Source: Hydrogenophaga pseudoflava NBRC 102511 (GTDB lineage: Bacteria > Pseudomonadota > Gammaproteobacteria > Burkholderiales > Burkholderiaceae_C). From it: a stretch of DNA of 64,000 nt. Each line of letters opens with the position of its first letter. Positions within the stretch are counted from its first letter, which is position 1. The stretch lies in the NCBI RefSeq assembly GCF_001592285.1, contig NZ_BCWQ01000016.1:62001-126000 (forward strand), read 5' to 3'. The notes under the pieces are model-generated. The model did not search any database, had not been told where the DNA came from, and saw nothing but the letters and a program-made list of their open reading frames with translations. The translations under genes and the position numbers were made by a program. Below are positions 38,015 through 47,613 of this stretch, piece by piece.

Positions 38015-40171
38015 ATGCACCACCCCCTCACGTCCCTCTGCGCGGCGCTGTCCGTCGCCTGTCTGCTGCCCCTGCCGGCCCAGGCCCAGCCGACCGAAGA
38101 AGCCTCGCTCGCGCCCGTCACCGTCAAGGCCCAGCGAACACCCGACGCCACCTCGGAGGGTTCGGGTTCCTACACGACGGAAGCCTCGTCGACCGCCACC
38201 GGCCTGCCACTCTCGATCCGCGACACGCCACAGTCGGTGAGTGTGGTGACCAGCGAGCGCATGCAGGACCAGGCGATGGACACGGTCGAGGACGCGCTGC
38301 GAGCCACCCCCGGTGTCTCGCTCAAGAGCATGGACCGCGGGCGCAACGGCCTGTCGGCGCGCGGATTCCTCATCACCAACTACCAGTTCGATGGCGTGCC
38401 CATGTTCACCGGCAACATCGGCGCGGAGACCATCAGCACCGCGCCCTTCGACCGGATCGAGGTGGTGCGCGGCGCCACCGGACTGCTCAACGGCGCGGGC
38501 GACCCGTCCGCGGCCATCAACTTGGTGCGCAAGCACGCCACCAGCAAGACCTTCACGGCCACGGTGGAGACGGCGATCGGCAGCTGGAACCACCGCGCCG
38601 GCACCCTGGACCTGAGCACGCCCCTGAACAGCGACGCCTCGGTGCGCGGGCGCGTGGTGCTGAGCGCCGACGCCCAGGACGCCTTCATCGACCTGGAGAA
38701 CACCCGTGGCAGCCTGTTCTACGGCGTGGTGGACGCGGACCTGGCCCCCGGCACGCGCCTGAGCGTGGGCGCGAGCCAGGAAACCCGCCGACGCAACGGT
38801 GTCTACTGGGGGGGACTGACCTACTGGTACGCCGACGGGGGGCGCACCCAATGGGACCGCTCCAAGACCACCGCCACACGCTGGAACCAGTGGGACACCG
38901 AAGAGACCACGGCCTTCGCCAGCCTGGAACACCGGCTGGCCAACCGCTGGCGCGTGCGCGCCGACCTCGCCCACCGCAAGCAGGTGGAAGACTCCAAGCT
39001 GCTGTGGGTGTGGGGCACGCCAGACCGGACCACCGGCCTGGGTATGTCGGCCTATCCCTACCACTACCACGCCGAGCCCACGCAGAACCACGCCAGCGTC
39101 TCGGCCAGCGGTCCCTTCCGCCTGGGCGGGCGGGAACACGAACTCAGCGTCGGCGTGATGCACAGCCAGCTCAAGGACGGCTGGGACAACCGCGACGCCA
39201 TCTCGGGCCTGCCCGAGGTGGGCAACTTCAACGAATGGGACGGCAGCTACCCCGAACCGGCCATGTCGCCGTTCTACCTGGCCAGCCGGGACACGACCAC
39301 CCAGACCGGCGCCTATGCGGCGTCGCGCCTGCAGATCACCGACGCGCTGAAGTTCATCGTGGGCGGGCGTGCGAGCCAATGGAAACGCCAGGGTGAGGTC
39401 GGCGCCTGGACCGCCGAGGCCTACACCCTGCGGCACAGCAGCGTCCTCACGCCCTACGCCGGCGTGGTCTTCGACCTGAACGACCACCTGTCGGTCTACG
39501 CCAGCCACACCACCATCTTCAAGCCTCAGACCGAAAAGGACCGCAACGGCCAGTACCTCGATCCGCTGGAAGGCGACAGCTCGGAAGTCGGGATCAAGGG
39601 CGAGTTCTTCAACGGCAGGCTCAACGCCTCGGCCGCCGTGTTCCGCACCGACCAGGACAACCTCGCCACGCCCGATGCGGGTTACTTCGTACCGGGCACC
39701 GCGACCGTGGCCTCGCGCGCTGCGCAGGGGGTCGAGTCGCAGGGTGTCGAACTGGAGGTGTCGGGCGAAGTGGCTCCCGGCTGGCAACTGGGCGCGGGCT
39801 GGACCCAGTTCAGCGCCCGCGACGCACAGGGCGCCCATGTGGTGACCGAGCACCCGCGCCAGCAACTCAAGCTGTTCACCCGGCACACCCTCGGCGGTGC
39901 CCTGCAGAAGCTGAGCCTGGGCGGCGGTCTGGTGTGGGAAAGCAGGCCTCCGGTCACGGCGACCCACCCGGTCACCGGTCTGGAAGAGCGGGTCGGGCAG
40001 CCCGCCCACGCGCTCGTGGATGTCATGGCGGCCTACGCCCTGACCCCGCGCACCTCTGTGCAAATGAACATCAGCAACCTGCTGGACAAGGTCTTCTACG
40101 ACAGCTCGTGGAGCGGCTACACGCAGGGAGAGCCGCGCAAGTTCACCCTCGCGCTCAAGCATCGCTTCTGA
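38015..40171 (+). CDS. TonB-dependent siderophore receptor 2
   Basis: Also 718 residues, with a signal peptide ending AQAQ (about 25). The plug has IRDTPQSVSVVTSERM and FDRIEVVRGATGLLNG, and the barrel ends LKHRF with the terminal Phe needed for outer-membrane assembly. It is a homolog of the receptor 44 bases upstream, with the same DTPQSVSV plug start and a GTPDR loop, so the two probably arose by duplication or take up related siderophores. Cotranscribed with the DUF3649 and PepSY genes. Confidence 0.92.
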   Translation: MHHPLTSLCAALSVACLLPLPAQAQPTEEASLAPVTVKAQRTPDATSEGSGSYTTEASSTATGLPLSIRDTPQSVSVVTSERMQDQAMDTVEDALRATPGVSLKSMDRGRNGLSARGFLITNYQFDGVPMFTGNIGAETISTAPFDRIEVVRGATGLLNGAGDPSAAINLVRKHATSKTFTATVETAIGSWNHRAGTLDLSTPLNSDASVRGRVVLSADAQDAFIDLENTRGSLFYGVVDADLAPGTRLSVGASQETRRRNGVYWGGLTYWYADGGRTQWDRSKTTATRWNQWDTEETTAFASLEHRLANRWRVRADLAHRKQVEDSKLLWVWGTPDRTTGLGMSAYPYHYHAEPTQNHASVSASGPFRLGGREHELSVGVMHSQLKDGWDNRDAISGLPEVGNFNEWDGSYPEPAMSPFYLASRDTTTQTGAYAASRLQITDALKFIVGGRASQWKRQGEVGAWTAEAYTLRHSSVLTPYAGVVFDLNDHLSVYASHTTIFKPQTEKDRNGQYLDPLEGDSSEVGIKGEFFNGRLNASAAVFRTDQDNLATPDAGYFVPGTATVASRAAQGVESQGVELEVSGEVAPGWQLGAGWTQFSARDAQGAHVVTEHPRQQLKLFTRHTLGGALQKLSLGGGLVWESRPPVTATHPVTGLEERVGQPAHALVDVMAAYALTPRTSVQMNISNLLDKVFYDSSWSGYTQGEPRKFTLALKHRF

Positions 40172-40209
40172 GTGGCCCCGCCTCCTCCCATCCTCAGCAC
40201 ACCTCCACC

Positions 40210-40515
40210 ATGGCACATCCCCACAAGTCGCTTCGCTGGCCGGCGATCACCGCCCGCGTGACCGCCGGCATCTTCGGCGCCTACGCCTTCACCTGGGGCT
40301 TCGCGGCGGCCGGCGTGGCCGCGCTGGTGGGCCTGGGGGTGGCGTACCACGACGCCGAGATGGGCGTGCTCATGCTCGCCTTCCTGGTGTTCCTGGGCCT
40401 GTTCCTCTGGAGCTTCGCCGCCGCCAGCATCGCCCGCGTCTGGGCCGTGCTGGCCGGGGGCGCGGCCCTGCTGTTCACCGCCGCCTGGGCCCTCCAGCGC
40501 GCCATCCTGTCCTGA
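40210..40515 (+). CDS. DUF3649 small membrane protein
   Basis: A 101-residue protein with three hydrophobic helices (about 13-45, 48-68 and 75-95). Proteins of this size, with a conserved GAYAFTWG start, lie between TonB receptors and PepSY membrane proteins in iron-uptake loci and are classed as DUF3649. A helper role in siderophore iron release or transport is inferred from position only. Confidence 0.7.
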   Translation: MAHPHKSLRWPAITARVTAGIFGAYAFTWGFAAAGVAALVGLGVAYHDAEMGVLMLAFLVFLGLFLWSFAAASIARVWAVLAGGAALLFTAAWALQRAILS

Positions 40516-40526
40516 AAGGAAACCCC

Positions 40527-42239
40527 GTGTTCCAGAACTTCCGGCAGTCCATGACCTGGCTGCACACCTGGTTCGGCCTGGTGATCGGCTTCGTGCTGAT
40601 CGTGGTGTTCTTCTTCGGCTCGCTCTCGGTGTTCGACCGCGAGATCGACCGCTGGGCCATTCCCGAGACGCGCTTCGACCCGCAGCCCATGCCGTCGTTC
40701 GATCAACTGCTGCTGCCGGCGTTCAGGAAGATCGAGCCCGACGAGGCCGACTACGCGGCCAACATGGCCACGCTGCACGACCCGGCCAAAGGCCCGATGA
40801 CGCCGCGCCTAGAGCTGCCGGCCGACGAGTACTGGGCCTACACCACGCACCGCGACCCGGTGCTGCGCATGGGCGTCGGCTTCAAGGTGCCGCTGGCCAA
40901 AGACCCGGAGGGCCACAACCACATCCACGGCGAGACCACCATCGACCCGCGCAGCGGCGCCGTGGTGCGCGCCGACCAGCTCAAGATCGGCAGCGACTGG
41001 TTCTATCCCATGCACTACAGCCTGAACTGGTCGTGGAAGAACCTGGGCATCTTCCTCGTCGGCCTGGCCGCGCTGGTGATGCTGGCCGCCCTGGTCAGCG
41101 GCGTGGTGATCCACCGCAAGGTCTTCCGCGAGTTCTTCACATTCCGGCCGAAGAAGCACACCCAGCGCAGCGCGCTGGACCTGCACAACATGACCGGCGT
41201 GGTCGCGCTGCCCTTCCACTTCTTCTTCGCCTTCACCGGCCTGGTGATCTTTGCGGCCTTCTACTTCCTGCCGGTCTCGCAGTTCCAGCTCAAGGGCCTG
41301 CACGACCAGCACGAGGTGATGGAGGCGCAGGAGACCGGCCTGCCCCACGAGGCCGCCGGTGTGCCCGCGCCCCTGGCCTCGGTGGACGCGATGGTGGCCG
41401 AGGCCAAGCGCCGCTGGGCCGCGCGCGACATGGCGGGCGAGGTGGGCTTCCTGGTGGTGCACCACGTGGGCGACGCCAACAGCTATGTGAGCCTGTACCG
41501 CGCCGGCAGCGACCGCGTGGCGCTGGTGGGCGAGGGCATCCACTTCAAAGGCAGCACCGGCGAGCTGCTGCGCGAGGACCCGCCGCGCAGCCCGGTCTCG
41601 GAAGTCAACGAGTTCCTCACCGGCCTGCACCTGCAGCACTTCGAACACTGGTTCCTGCGCTGGCTCTATGTGCTGGGCGGTCTGCTGGGCTGCGTCTGCA
41701 TCGCCACCGGCTTCGTCTTCTTCGTCGAGAAGCGCAAGCAGCAGCACGCAAAGGCGGGCGGGCAGGGCAGCCGCATCGTCGATGCGCTGGCCGTGACCAC
41801 GGTCACCGGCATGGTGATCGCCGCCATCGGCATGCTGGTGGCCAACCGCCTGCTGCCGCCCGACCTGGCGGGCAAGGGCGACTGGGAAAAGGCGGTCTTC
41901 TTCGGCGTCTGGGCGCTGGCCCTGGTGCACGCCCTGGTGCGCAGCGCCCCGGTGGCGCAGGCGCGCATGAACCCGGCCTGGCGCGAGCAGTGCTGGGCCA
42001 TCGCGGCGCTGGCCGTGGCCGCGGTGGCGCTCAACGCCCTCACCACCGGCGACCACCTGGTCAAGACCGTGTTCACCGAGACCTACTGGGCCGTGGCCGG
42101 CGTGGACCTGAGCCTGCTGGCCAGCGCGGCCATCGCCGGCTGGGCGGCGCGCCAGCTGGCCCGGCGCGAGCAGGCTGCGCCTCGCGCGACAGCCGCCCCG
42201 GCGGGCAGCGATGCGGTGGCGGAGGTGGCCCATGTCTGA
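40527..42239 (+). CDS. PepSY-associated membrane reductase-like protein (PiuB/FpvG type)
   Basis: A 570-residue inner-membrane protein. An N-terminal helix (MTWLHTWFGLVIGFVLIVVFFFGS) carries a heme-ligand-type His. A PepSY periplasmic domain follows, then further helices near 170-205, 245-265, 375-400 and 420-end. His residues at helix ends fit the PepSY_TM family, some members of which reduce ferric siderophores in the periplasm. An AGGA site precedes the ATG. Confidence 0.85.
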   Translation: MFQNFRQSMTWLHTWFGLVIGFVLIVVFFFGSLSVFDREIDRWAIPETRFDPQPMPSFDQLLLPAFRKIEPDEADYAANMATLHDPAKGPMTPRLELPADEYWAYTTHRDPVLRMGVGFKVPLAKDPEGHNHIHGETTIDPRSGAVVRADQLKIGSDWFYPMHYSLNWSWKNLGIFLVGLAALVMLAALVSGVVIHRKVFREFFTFRPKKHTQRSALDLHNMTGVVALPFHFFFAFTGLVIFAAFYFLPVSQFQLKGLHDQHEVMEAQETGLPHEAAGVPAPLASVDAMVAEAKRRWAARDMAGEVGFLVVHHVGDANSYVSLYRAGSDRVALVGEGIHFKGSTGELLREDPPRSPVSEVNEFLTGLHLQHFEHWFLRWLYVLGGLLGCVCIATGFVFFVEKRKQQHAKAGGQGSRIVDALAVTTVTGMVIAAIGMLVANRLLPPDLAGKGDWEKAVFFGVWALALVHALVRSAPVAQARMNPAWREQCWAIAALAVAAVALNALTTGDHLVKTVFTETYWAVAGVDLSLLASAAIAGWAARQLARREQAAPRATAAPAGSDAVAEVAHV

Positions 42240-42600
42240 AACCTTGTGGCTGCTGCTGGCCGCGGCGCTGAGCTTCAGCGGCATGGCCTGGCTCGCGCTG
42301 GCGATGGAGGTGCACTGGGGCCAGGTGATGCACCGGCACGCCGACGAGGTCCGAGGCCCGCGCCGGCGGCTGCGGGCCCTGGGCGCAGCCGCCTTGCTGC
42401 TCTCGCTGCTGGCCTGCCTGTCGGCCGACCGGCCGTCGATGGCGGTGCTGGTGTGGACCATGCTGCTGGCCGGCAGCGCGCTGGGCGTGGGTCAGTTGCT
42501 GGCCTGGCGAACGCACTGGCTGCGCCCCTGGGCCTGTGCCGAGCCTTTCAGATCCTTGCGCCGCGAACAATCCTCACCAGGCCCGGTCGACATCCGGTGA
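42232..42600 (+). CDS. DUF3325 membrane protein
   Basis: A 122-residue protein with helices at about 3-20, 45-62 and 68-88, starting inside the end of the PepSY gene (eight-base overlap). The SETLWLLLAAALSFSGMAWLALAM start and position match DUF3325 proteins of iron-uptake operons. Function unknown; membrane partner of the PepSY protein is likely. Confidence 0.65.
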   Translation: MSETLWLLLAAALSFSGMAWLALAMEVHWGQVMHRHADEVRGPRRRLRALGAAALLLSLLACLSADRPSMAVLVWTMLLAGSALGVGQLLAWRTHWLRPWACAEPFRSLRREQSSPGPVDIR

Positions 42601-42632
42601 ATGGCGTCAACGAATCTTAAGTTTTTCAAACT

Positions 42633-42648
42633 AGAATCATTCTCATTT
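42633..42648. promoter_or_regulatory. Fur-box-like site upstream of imelysin operon
   Basis: agaatcattctcattt lies 23 bases before the imelysin start and shares AGAATCATTCTCATT with the stronger site at 52631-52647. It would let Fur control the imelysin operon separately from the receptor genes. Confidence 0.6.
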
Positions 42649-42670
42649 ATTTTCTCAGGAGCAACCACCG

Positions 42671-43858
42671 ATGAAACTGCACACCGTCGCCGCCGCCGTG
42701 CTGGCCCTGGCTTCCCTGACCGCCGCCTCGCTGCCGGCCCACGCCCAGACCGCCGCACCCGCGGCCGCGGCGGCCGCAGCCGTCGACCACAAGGCCGTGG
42801 CGGCCCACTACGCCGCCCTGGTGCACGCCAACTACGCCGACACCCTGGCCGCCGCCAAGGACCTGCAGGCCGCCATCGCCGAGTTCACCAAGGCGCCGTC
42901 GGCCGACGGTCTGACCAAGGCCCGCAAGGCCTGGCTTCATGCCCGCGAGTTCTACGGCCAGACCGAGGCCTTCCGCTTCTACGGCGGCCCGATCGACGAC
43001 GACAAGGGCCCCGAGGGTCAGATCAACGCCTGGCCGCTGGACGAGGCCTATGTGGACTACGTGACCGGCAAGCCCGGCGCGGGCATGGTCAACAACGCCA
43101 AATTCAAGATCACCAAGGCCGCGCTGGCCAAGGCCAACGAACGCGGCGGCGAGGAGAACATCAGCGCCGGCTGGCACGCCATCGAGTTCCTGCTGTGGGG
43201 CCAGGACCAGAGCGAGACCGGCCCGGGCAACCGGTCGTTCGAGGACTATGTGGTGGGCAAGGGCCAGAACGCGGAGCGCCGCGCGCAGTACCTGACCGTG
43301 GCCACCGAGTTGCTGGTCGACGACCTGACGACCGTGACCAAGGCCTGGGAGCCGAACGCCAAGAACTACCGCGCGAAGTTCGAGAAGGGCGGCAAGGAGT
43401 CGGTGCGCAAGATCATCGTCGGCCTGGGCTCGCTCTCGCGCGGTGAACTCTCGGGCGAGCGCATGGAAGTGGCGCTGAACTCGCAGGACCAGGAAGACGA
43501 ACATTCCTGCTTCTCCGACAACACCCACCGCGACGTGGTGACCAACGCCAAGGGCATCCAGAACGTGTGGACCGGCGAGTACACGCGCCGCGACGGCAGC
43601 GTGCTCAAGGGCCCGGGCGTGCGCGACCTGGTGGCCGCGAAGAACCCGGCCCTGGCCGAGAAGACCACGGCCCAGATCGCCGACTCGGTGAAGGGTGCGG
43701 AAGCCATTCCGGCGCCGTTCGACCGCGCCATCGTCAAGGGCTCGGCCGGCCGCCCCGCCATCGAGAAGACCATCGCCAGCCTGGTGTCGCAGTCCAAGCT
43801 GCTGGTGGAATCCGCCTCGGCCGTCGGCATCGCCAAGCTGACCCTCGTGGAGCCCTGA
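42671..43858 (+). CDS. imelysin-family iron-regulated protein (IrpA-like)
   Basis: A 395-residue exported protein with a signal peptide ending AHAQ (about 26). The imelysin signature is GWHAIEFLLWGQD (167-179), containing G-H--E. The second repeat has the NTHRD and GVRDLV segments. Insulin-cleaving-metalloproteinase/IrpA proteins are periplasmic or outer-membrane bound and are thought to bind iron or a related ligand rather than act as peptidases. First gene of a four-gene operon. Confidence 0.88.
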   Translation: MKLHTVAAAVLALASLTAASLPAHAQTAAPAAAAAAAVDHKAVAAHYAALVHANYADTLAAAKDLQAAIAEFTKAPSADGLTKARKAWLHAREFYGQTEAFRFYGGPIDDDKGPEGQINAWPLDEAYVDYVTGKPGAGMVNNAKFKITKAALAKANERGGEENISAGWHAIEFLLWGQDQSETGPGNRSFEDYVVGKGQNAERRAQYLTVATELLVDDLTTVTKAWEPNAKNYRAKFEKGGKESVRKIIVGLGSLSRGELSGERMEVALNSQDQEDEHSCFSDNTHRDVVTNAKGIQNVWTGEYTRRDGSVLKGPGVRDLVAAKNPALAEKTTAQIADSVKGAEAIPAPFDRAIVKGSAGRPAIEKTIASLVSQSKLLVESASAVGIAKLTLVEP

Positions 43859-43864
43859 TCCCTC

Positions 43865-45370
43865 ATGAACCTCCTTCCCACAGCCAAGCGCTTCGCGCCA
43901 GCCATGGGGGCCGCCGCCATCGGCGCGGCGGTCTGGGCCCTGATCGGACCCGCCGCCGCCGACGCCGACCCGGACCCGCTGGGCGAGTTCACCGGCGGCG
44001 CCACCACCGTGCACACCACGGGCAGAAACTCCTTTTCTTTCCCGCTGGCCAACCTGGACGATGCCGAGCGCACGCGCTTTGTCATCGGCAATTCCTTCTT
44101 CAAGCGCAACTGGGTCGAGGCCCCCGCCTCCACCACGGCGCGCGACGGCCTGGGGCCGCACTTCATCGCGCGCTCCTGCGCCGGCTGCCACGTGATGGAC
44201 GGCCGCGGTGCGCCGCCCGACTGGAAAAAGACGCTCGGCCCCGAGCCCGACCCGACGGTCGCGCTGCTGTTCCGCCTTTCGGTGCCCGGCACGCCCGCGC
44301 CGCACGACGGCGTCGTGCCCGAACCGACCTACGGTGACCAGTTCAACAACGCCGCCATCCAGGGCGTGAAGGCCGAGGGCACGGTGCGCATCCGCAGCAC
44401 CCCGGTGCATGGCCGCTTCGCCGACGGCACCCGCTACACCTTGCACCAGCCGGTCTACACCTTCACCGACCTCGGCTACGGCGCCATGGCCAGGGACGTC
44501 ATGGTCAGCCCGCGCATCGCGCCGCACATGGCCGGCCTGGGTCTGCTCGAAGCGATTCCCGAGAGCGAGATCCTGGCCAACGCGCGCGAGCAGGCCGCCG
44601 CGCCCGGCCCGGTCAAGGGCCAGCCCAACCGCGTCTGGGACGCCTTCGCGCAGAAGGAGGTCATCGGCCGCTTCGGCTGGAAGGCCAACACCGGCAGCCT
44701 GGCACACCAGAGCGCGGGCGCGTTCCTGGGCGACATGGGCATCACCAGCAGCGTCAACTGGCGCGAGGCCTGCACGCCCGCGCAGAAAGACTGCCTGGCC
44801 GCGCCGCACGGCGGCGGCAAGCGCACCGGCCACGACGGCCTGATACCCTCGTCGCAGGCCAGCGCGCAGGTGCCCGAGATCGACGACCAGACCCTGGGCG
44901 ATGTGGTGTTCTACGCCGCCACCCTGGCCCCGGCCGCGCGCCGCAAGCCCGACGACCCGCAGGTGCTGCGCGGCCAGGCGCTGTTCGCGCAGGCCCAGTG
45001 CGCCGCCTGCCACCGGCCTAGCTACACCACCGGCGAGCCGCTGTTCCCGCGCCTGACCAGCCCCAAGGTGGCCGGCCAGCGCATCTGGCCCTACACCGAC
45101 CTGCTGCTGCACGACATGGGCGAAGGCCTGGCCGACGGCCGGCCCGACTTCCAGGCCAATGGCCGGCAGTGGAAGACGCCGCCGCTGTGGGGCGTGGGTC
45201 TGTTCAAGGACGTGAACGGCCACCAGCGCCTGCTGCACGACGGCCGCGCCAACGGCGTGCTCGAAGCAGTGCTGTGGCATGGCGGCGAGGCACAGGCGTC
45301 GAAGGACCAGGTGCTGAAGTTTTCGAAACGTGACCGCGACGCGCTGGTCGCGTTCGTCAACTCCTTGTGA
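43865..45370 (+). CDS. di-heme oxidoreductase family protein (DUF1111)
   Basis: A 501-residue exported protein with two c-type heme motifs, CAGCH (105-109) and CAACH (about 379-383). The N-terminus is a signal peptide (helix about 11-30, ending AAADA). The family is also called thiol oxidoreductase with two cytochrome c sites. It lies six bases after the first imelysin and ten before the second, an arrangement seen in iron-regulated loci. A role in periplasmic redox chemistry of iron is likely but unproven. Confidence 0.85.
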   Translation: MNLLPTAKRFAPAMGAAAIGAAVWALIGPAAADADPDPLGEFTGGATTVHTTGRNSFSFPLANLDDAERTRFVIGNSFFKRNWVEAPASTTARDGLGPHFIARSCAGCHVMDGRGAPPDWKKTLGPEPDPTVALLFRLSVPGTPAPHDGVVPEPTYGDQFNNAAIQGVKAEGTVRIRSTPVHGRFADGTRYTLHQPVYTFTDLGYGAMARDVMVSPRIAPHMAGLGLLEAIPESEILANAREQAAAPGPVKGQPNRVWDAFAQKEVIGRFGWKANTGSLAHQSAGAFLGDMGITSSVNWREACTPAQKDCLAAPHGGGKRTGHDGLIPSSQASAQVPEIDDQTLGDVVFYAATLAPAARRKPDDPQVLRGQALFAQAQCAACHRPSYTTGEPLFPRLTSPKVAGQRIWPYTDLLLHDMGEGLADGRPDFQANGRQWKTPPLWGVGLFKDVNGHQRLLHDGRANGVLEAVLWHGGEAQASKDQVLKFSKRDRDALVAFVNSL

Positions 45371-45380
45371 AGGCGCAAAC

Positions 45381-46445
45381 ATGATCAACCGCCGACACAC
45401 CCTGGCCGGCCTGCTGGCCATCGCGGCGCTGCCCGTCACCAGTCTGCACGCGCAGACCGGTGGCGCACTCGCCTTCCCCTACTACAGCGGCGAGGACGCG
45501 CTGCAGGGCCTGTATGCGCAGCACCTGCCGCCGCTGGCGCGCGACTTCGAGACCCAGGCCAAGGCCCTGACCGCCGCCGCGCGCCAGCACTGCGCTGGCC
45601 CTGCCGCCCCGGCGGCGCTGAAGGACGCCTGGCGCCGTGCCCTGCTGGCCTGGAACGCCCTGTCCACCCCCGCGCTGGGCCCGGTGATCGAGCGCCGCTC
45701 GCAGCGGCAGATCGACTTCTGGCCCACGCGGCCGGCCCTGCTGGCCAAGGCGCTGGCGCGCGCGCCCAAGACACTGGCGGACATGGAGTCCGTCGGCACA
45801 CCGGCCAAGGGCTTTCCAGCGATGGAGCAGCTGCTGGCCGCCCCACCCTCGCCCGCCCACTGCCCCTACCTGGTGCTGGTGGCCGAGGGCATCGAGGCCG
45901 AGGCGGTGGCGCTGCGCGCAGGCTTTGACCTGCTCGCCGCACGCGACTGGACCAGCGACGAGGACGCCGCCCGCAGCGCCTTCGCCGAATGGATCAACCA
46001 GTGGCTGGGCGGTCTGGAGCGCCTGCGCTGGGCCCACATCGAGCAGCCGGTGCAGAAGGCCCGCACGGCCGGCCAAGACCATGCGCCCGAGTTCGCCCGC
46101 GCGACCGCCAGCGACAACGCCACCGAATGGCGCGCGCAGTGGCGGGCGCTGCGGGCGCAGGCGCGCCTGAGCGACGCGCAGCGCGCCCGGCCGCCGAAGC
46201 CGGGCCAGGGCCTGGTGCCCATCGAGGCCCTGCTGATGGGCAAGGGCCACATTGCGCTGGCGCAGCGCTGGGACCAGGCGCTGGACCGCGCCGACGCCGC
46301 CATCACCGCGCTGCCCGCGAAGGCGGGCGACAAGGAGCTGATGGCGCTGTCGAAAACGCTCAAGGGCGTGACCACGCTGTTCCAGGCGGAGGTGGCGGCG
46401 GCGCTGGATGTGCCGCTGGGGTTTTCCGATGCGGATGGAGACTAA
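45381..46445 (+). CDS. imelysin-family protein, second copy
   Basis: A 354-residue exported protein. Its N-terminus (MINRRHTLAGLLAIAALPVTSLHAQ) includes a twin-Arg pair, so export could be Tat-type. It has the imelysin pattern in degenerate form: KGFPAMEQLL replaces the G-H--E segment, with Phe where His is usual. It is distant from the first copy. It overlaps the DUF1513 start if that gene begins at 46429. Confidence 0.8.
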   Translation: MINRRHTLAGLLAIAALPVTSLHAQTGGALAFPYYSGEDALQGLYAQHLPPLARDFETQAKALTAAARQHCAGPAAPAALKDAWRRALLAWNALSTPALGPVIERRSQRQIDFWPTRPALLAKALARAPKTLADMESVGTPAKGFPAMEQLLAAPPSPAHCPYLVLVAEGIEAEAVALRAGFDLLAARDWTSDEDAARSAFAEWINQWLGGLERLRWAHIEQPVQKARTAGQDHAPEFARATASDNATEWRAQWRALRAQARLSDAQRARPPKPGQGLVPIEALLMGKGHIALAQRWDQALDRADAAITALPAKAGDKELMALSKTLKGVTTLFQAEVAAALDVPLGFSDADGD

Positions 46446-47613
46446 AAGAACCCCCCCTGCGCCGCCTTCGGCGTCTTCCCCCCGGAGGGGGGACGCCACT
46501 GGCGGCCCGGCAAAGCCGGTTCCGCGGTGGCCGCTGGATGAAGGCATTTCGCGCCGGCACCTGTTGGTGATGGCTGCGGGTGCTGTGCTGTGGCCTGCGG
46601 CGCGTGCCGCTCGCTCCGACGCCACCCTGCTCGCGTCCTGGCAGCAGCAAGACGAGCAGCGCATCGGGCTGCTGGCGGTCGGTGACACCTCGTGGTCGGT
46701 GCAGCGGTCGCTCGCGGTGCCGACGCGGGCGCACGGGCTGTGGGTCGAGACGGGCGGGTCGGTGCTGGCGGTCGCGCGGCGGCCGGGCGACTGGCTGCTG
46801 CGCTGGCACCAGGCCAGCGGCCGCACGCAGTGGCACTGGATCGGCGAGGACCGACGCTTCAACGGCCATGTGATCTCGCGCACCGGCGGCGCCACGCTCT
46901 GGACCACCGAGACCGACCTCGACACCGCGCAAGGCCGCATCGGCGTGCGCGACGCGGCGTCGCTGGAGAAGACCGGCGAGTGGGCCACGCACGGCATGGA
47001 CCCGCACCAGTTACTGGCGCTGCCGCAGGCCGTGGGCGACCTGCCCGCCGGCACGCTGATGGTGGCCAACGGCGGCATTCCCACCCTGCCCGAAACCGGG
47101 CGCAGCAAGCGCGAACTCGGTCGCATGGATTCGTCCCTCGTCGCGCTGCACCCCGCCAACGGAGAGCTGCTGGGTCAGTGGCGCCTGGCCGACCCGTTCC
47201 TGAGCCTGCGCCACCTGGCCTTCGACCCGGTCTCGGGCACGCTGGGCATCGCGCTGCAGGCCGAACACCCGCAGTCCAGCGACAAGGCCGGCGCGCCGGT
47301 GCTCGCGGTGTGGGACGGCCGCACCCTGCGCCCCGCCGAGGGCCAGCCGCCGGTGGCCGGCTACGGCGGCGACATCTGCGCCTGGCCGGGTGGCGGCTTC
47401 GCCGTCAGCTGCCCGCGCACGAACCAGCTGGCGCTGTACGACGCGCGCGGGGTCTGGCAACGCGCACTGGCGCACCGCGAAGCCTGCGCCCTGGCCAGCC
47501 GCGACGGCCACTGGTGGCTGGGCGGCGCCGGCAGCGTGCTCGGCACGCAGGGCGAGGCCCGCCCCACCTCGGCACCGCTGCAGCTCGACAACCACTGGGT
47601 GCCGGTGGCCTGA
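46429..47613 (+). CDS. DUF1513 exported protein
   Basis: About 394 residues from the ATG at 46429, inside the end of the imelysin gene. A Tat-like signal (SRRHLLVMAAGAVLWP) is followed by a beta-propeller-like domain with repeated motifs such as DPHQLLALP, GGIPTLPETGR, LRHLAFDP and NHWVPVA. DUF1513 proteins close imelysin/di-heme operons. The residues before the twin Arg are encoded by an ~88-bp dispersed repeat, so the start is uncertain. The ATG at 46570 would remove the twin Arg. Confidence 0.75.
   Translation: MRMETKRTPPAPPSASSPRRGDATGGPAKPVPRWPLDEGISRRHLLVMAAGAVLWPAARAARSDATLLASWQQQDEQRIGLLAVGDTSWSVQRSLAVPTRAHGLWVETGGSVLAVARRPGDWLLRWHQASGRTQWHWIGEDRRFNGHVISRTGGATLWTTETDLDTAQGRIGVRDAASLEKTGEWATHGMDPHQLLALPQAVGDLPAGTLMVANGGIPTLPETGRSKRELGRMDSSLVALHPANGELLGQWRLADPFLSLRHLAFDPVSGTLGIALQAEHPQSSDKAGAPVLAVWDGRTLRPAEGQPPVAGYGGDICAWPGGGFAVSCPRTNQLALYDARGVWQRALAHREACALASRDGHWWLGGAGSVLGTQGEARPTSAPLQLDNHWVPVA
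46449..46536. repeat. ~88-bp GC-rich dispersed repeat, copy 2
   Basis: This copy matches 28577-28664 in reverse orientation over nearly its full length, with identical GGCCCGGCAAAGCCGGTTCC. It lies right at the imelysin stop and within the open frame of the DUF1513 gene. Nested inverted repeats (gccgccttcggc, ccggcaaagccgg) would form hairpins in RNA. Confidence 0.8.

Noticed and set aside
35760..40216. Two long minus-strand frames (746 and 764 residues) over the TonB receptors
   Set aside because: Antisense of two clear receptors; no recognisable domains or starts.
42647..45439. 930-residue minus-strand open frame over the imelysin and di-heme genes
   Set aside because: Antisense shadow. 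The plus-strand genes have signal peptides, heme motifs and tight operon spacing.
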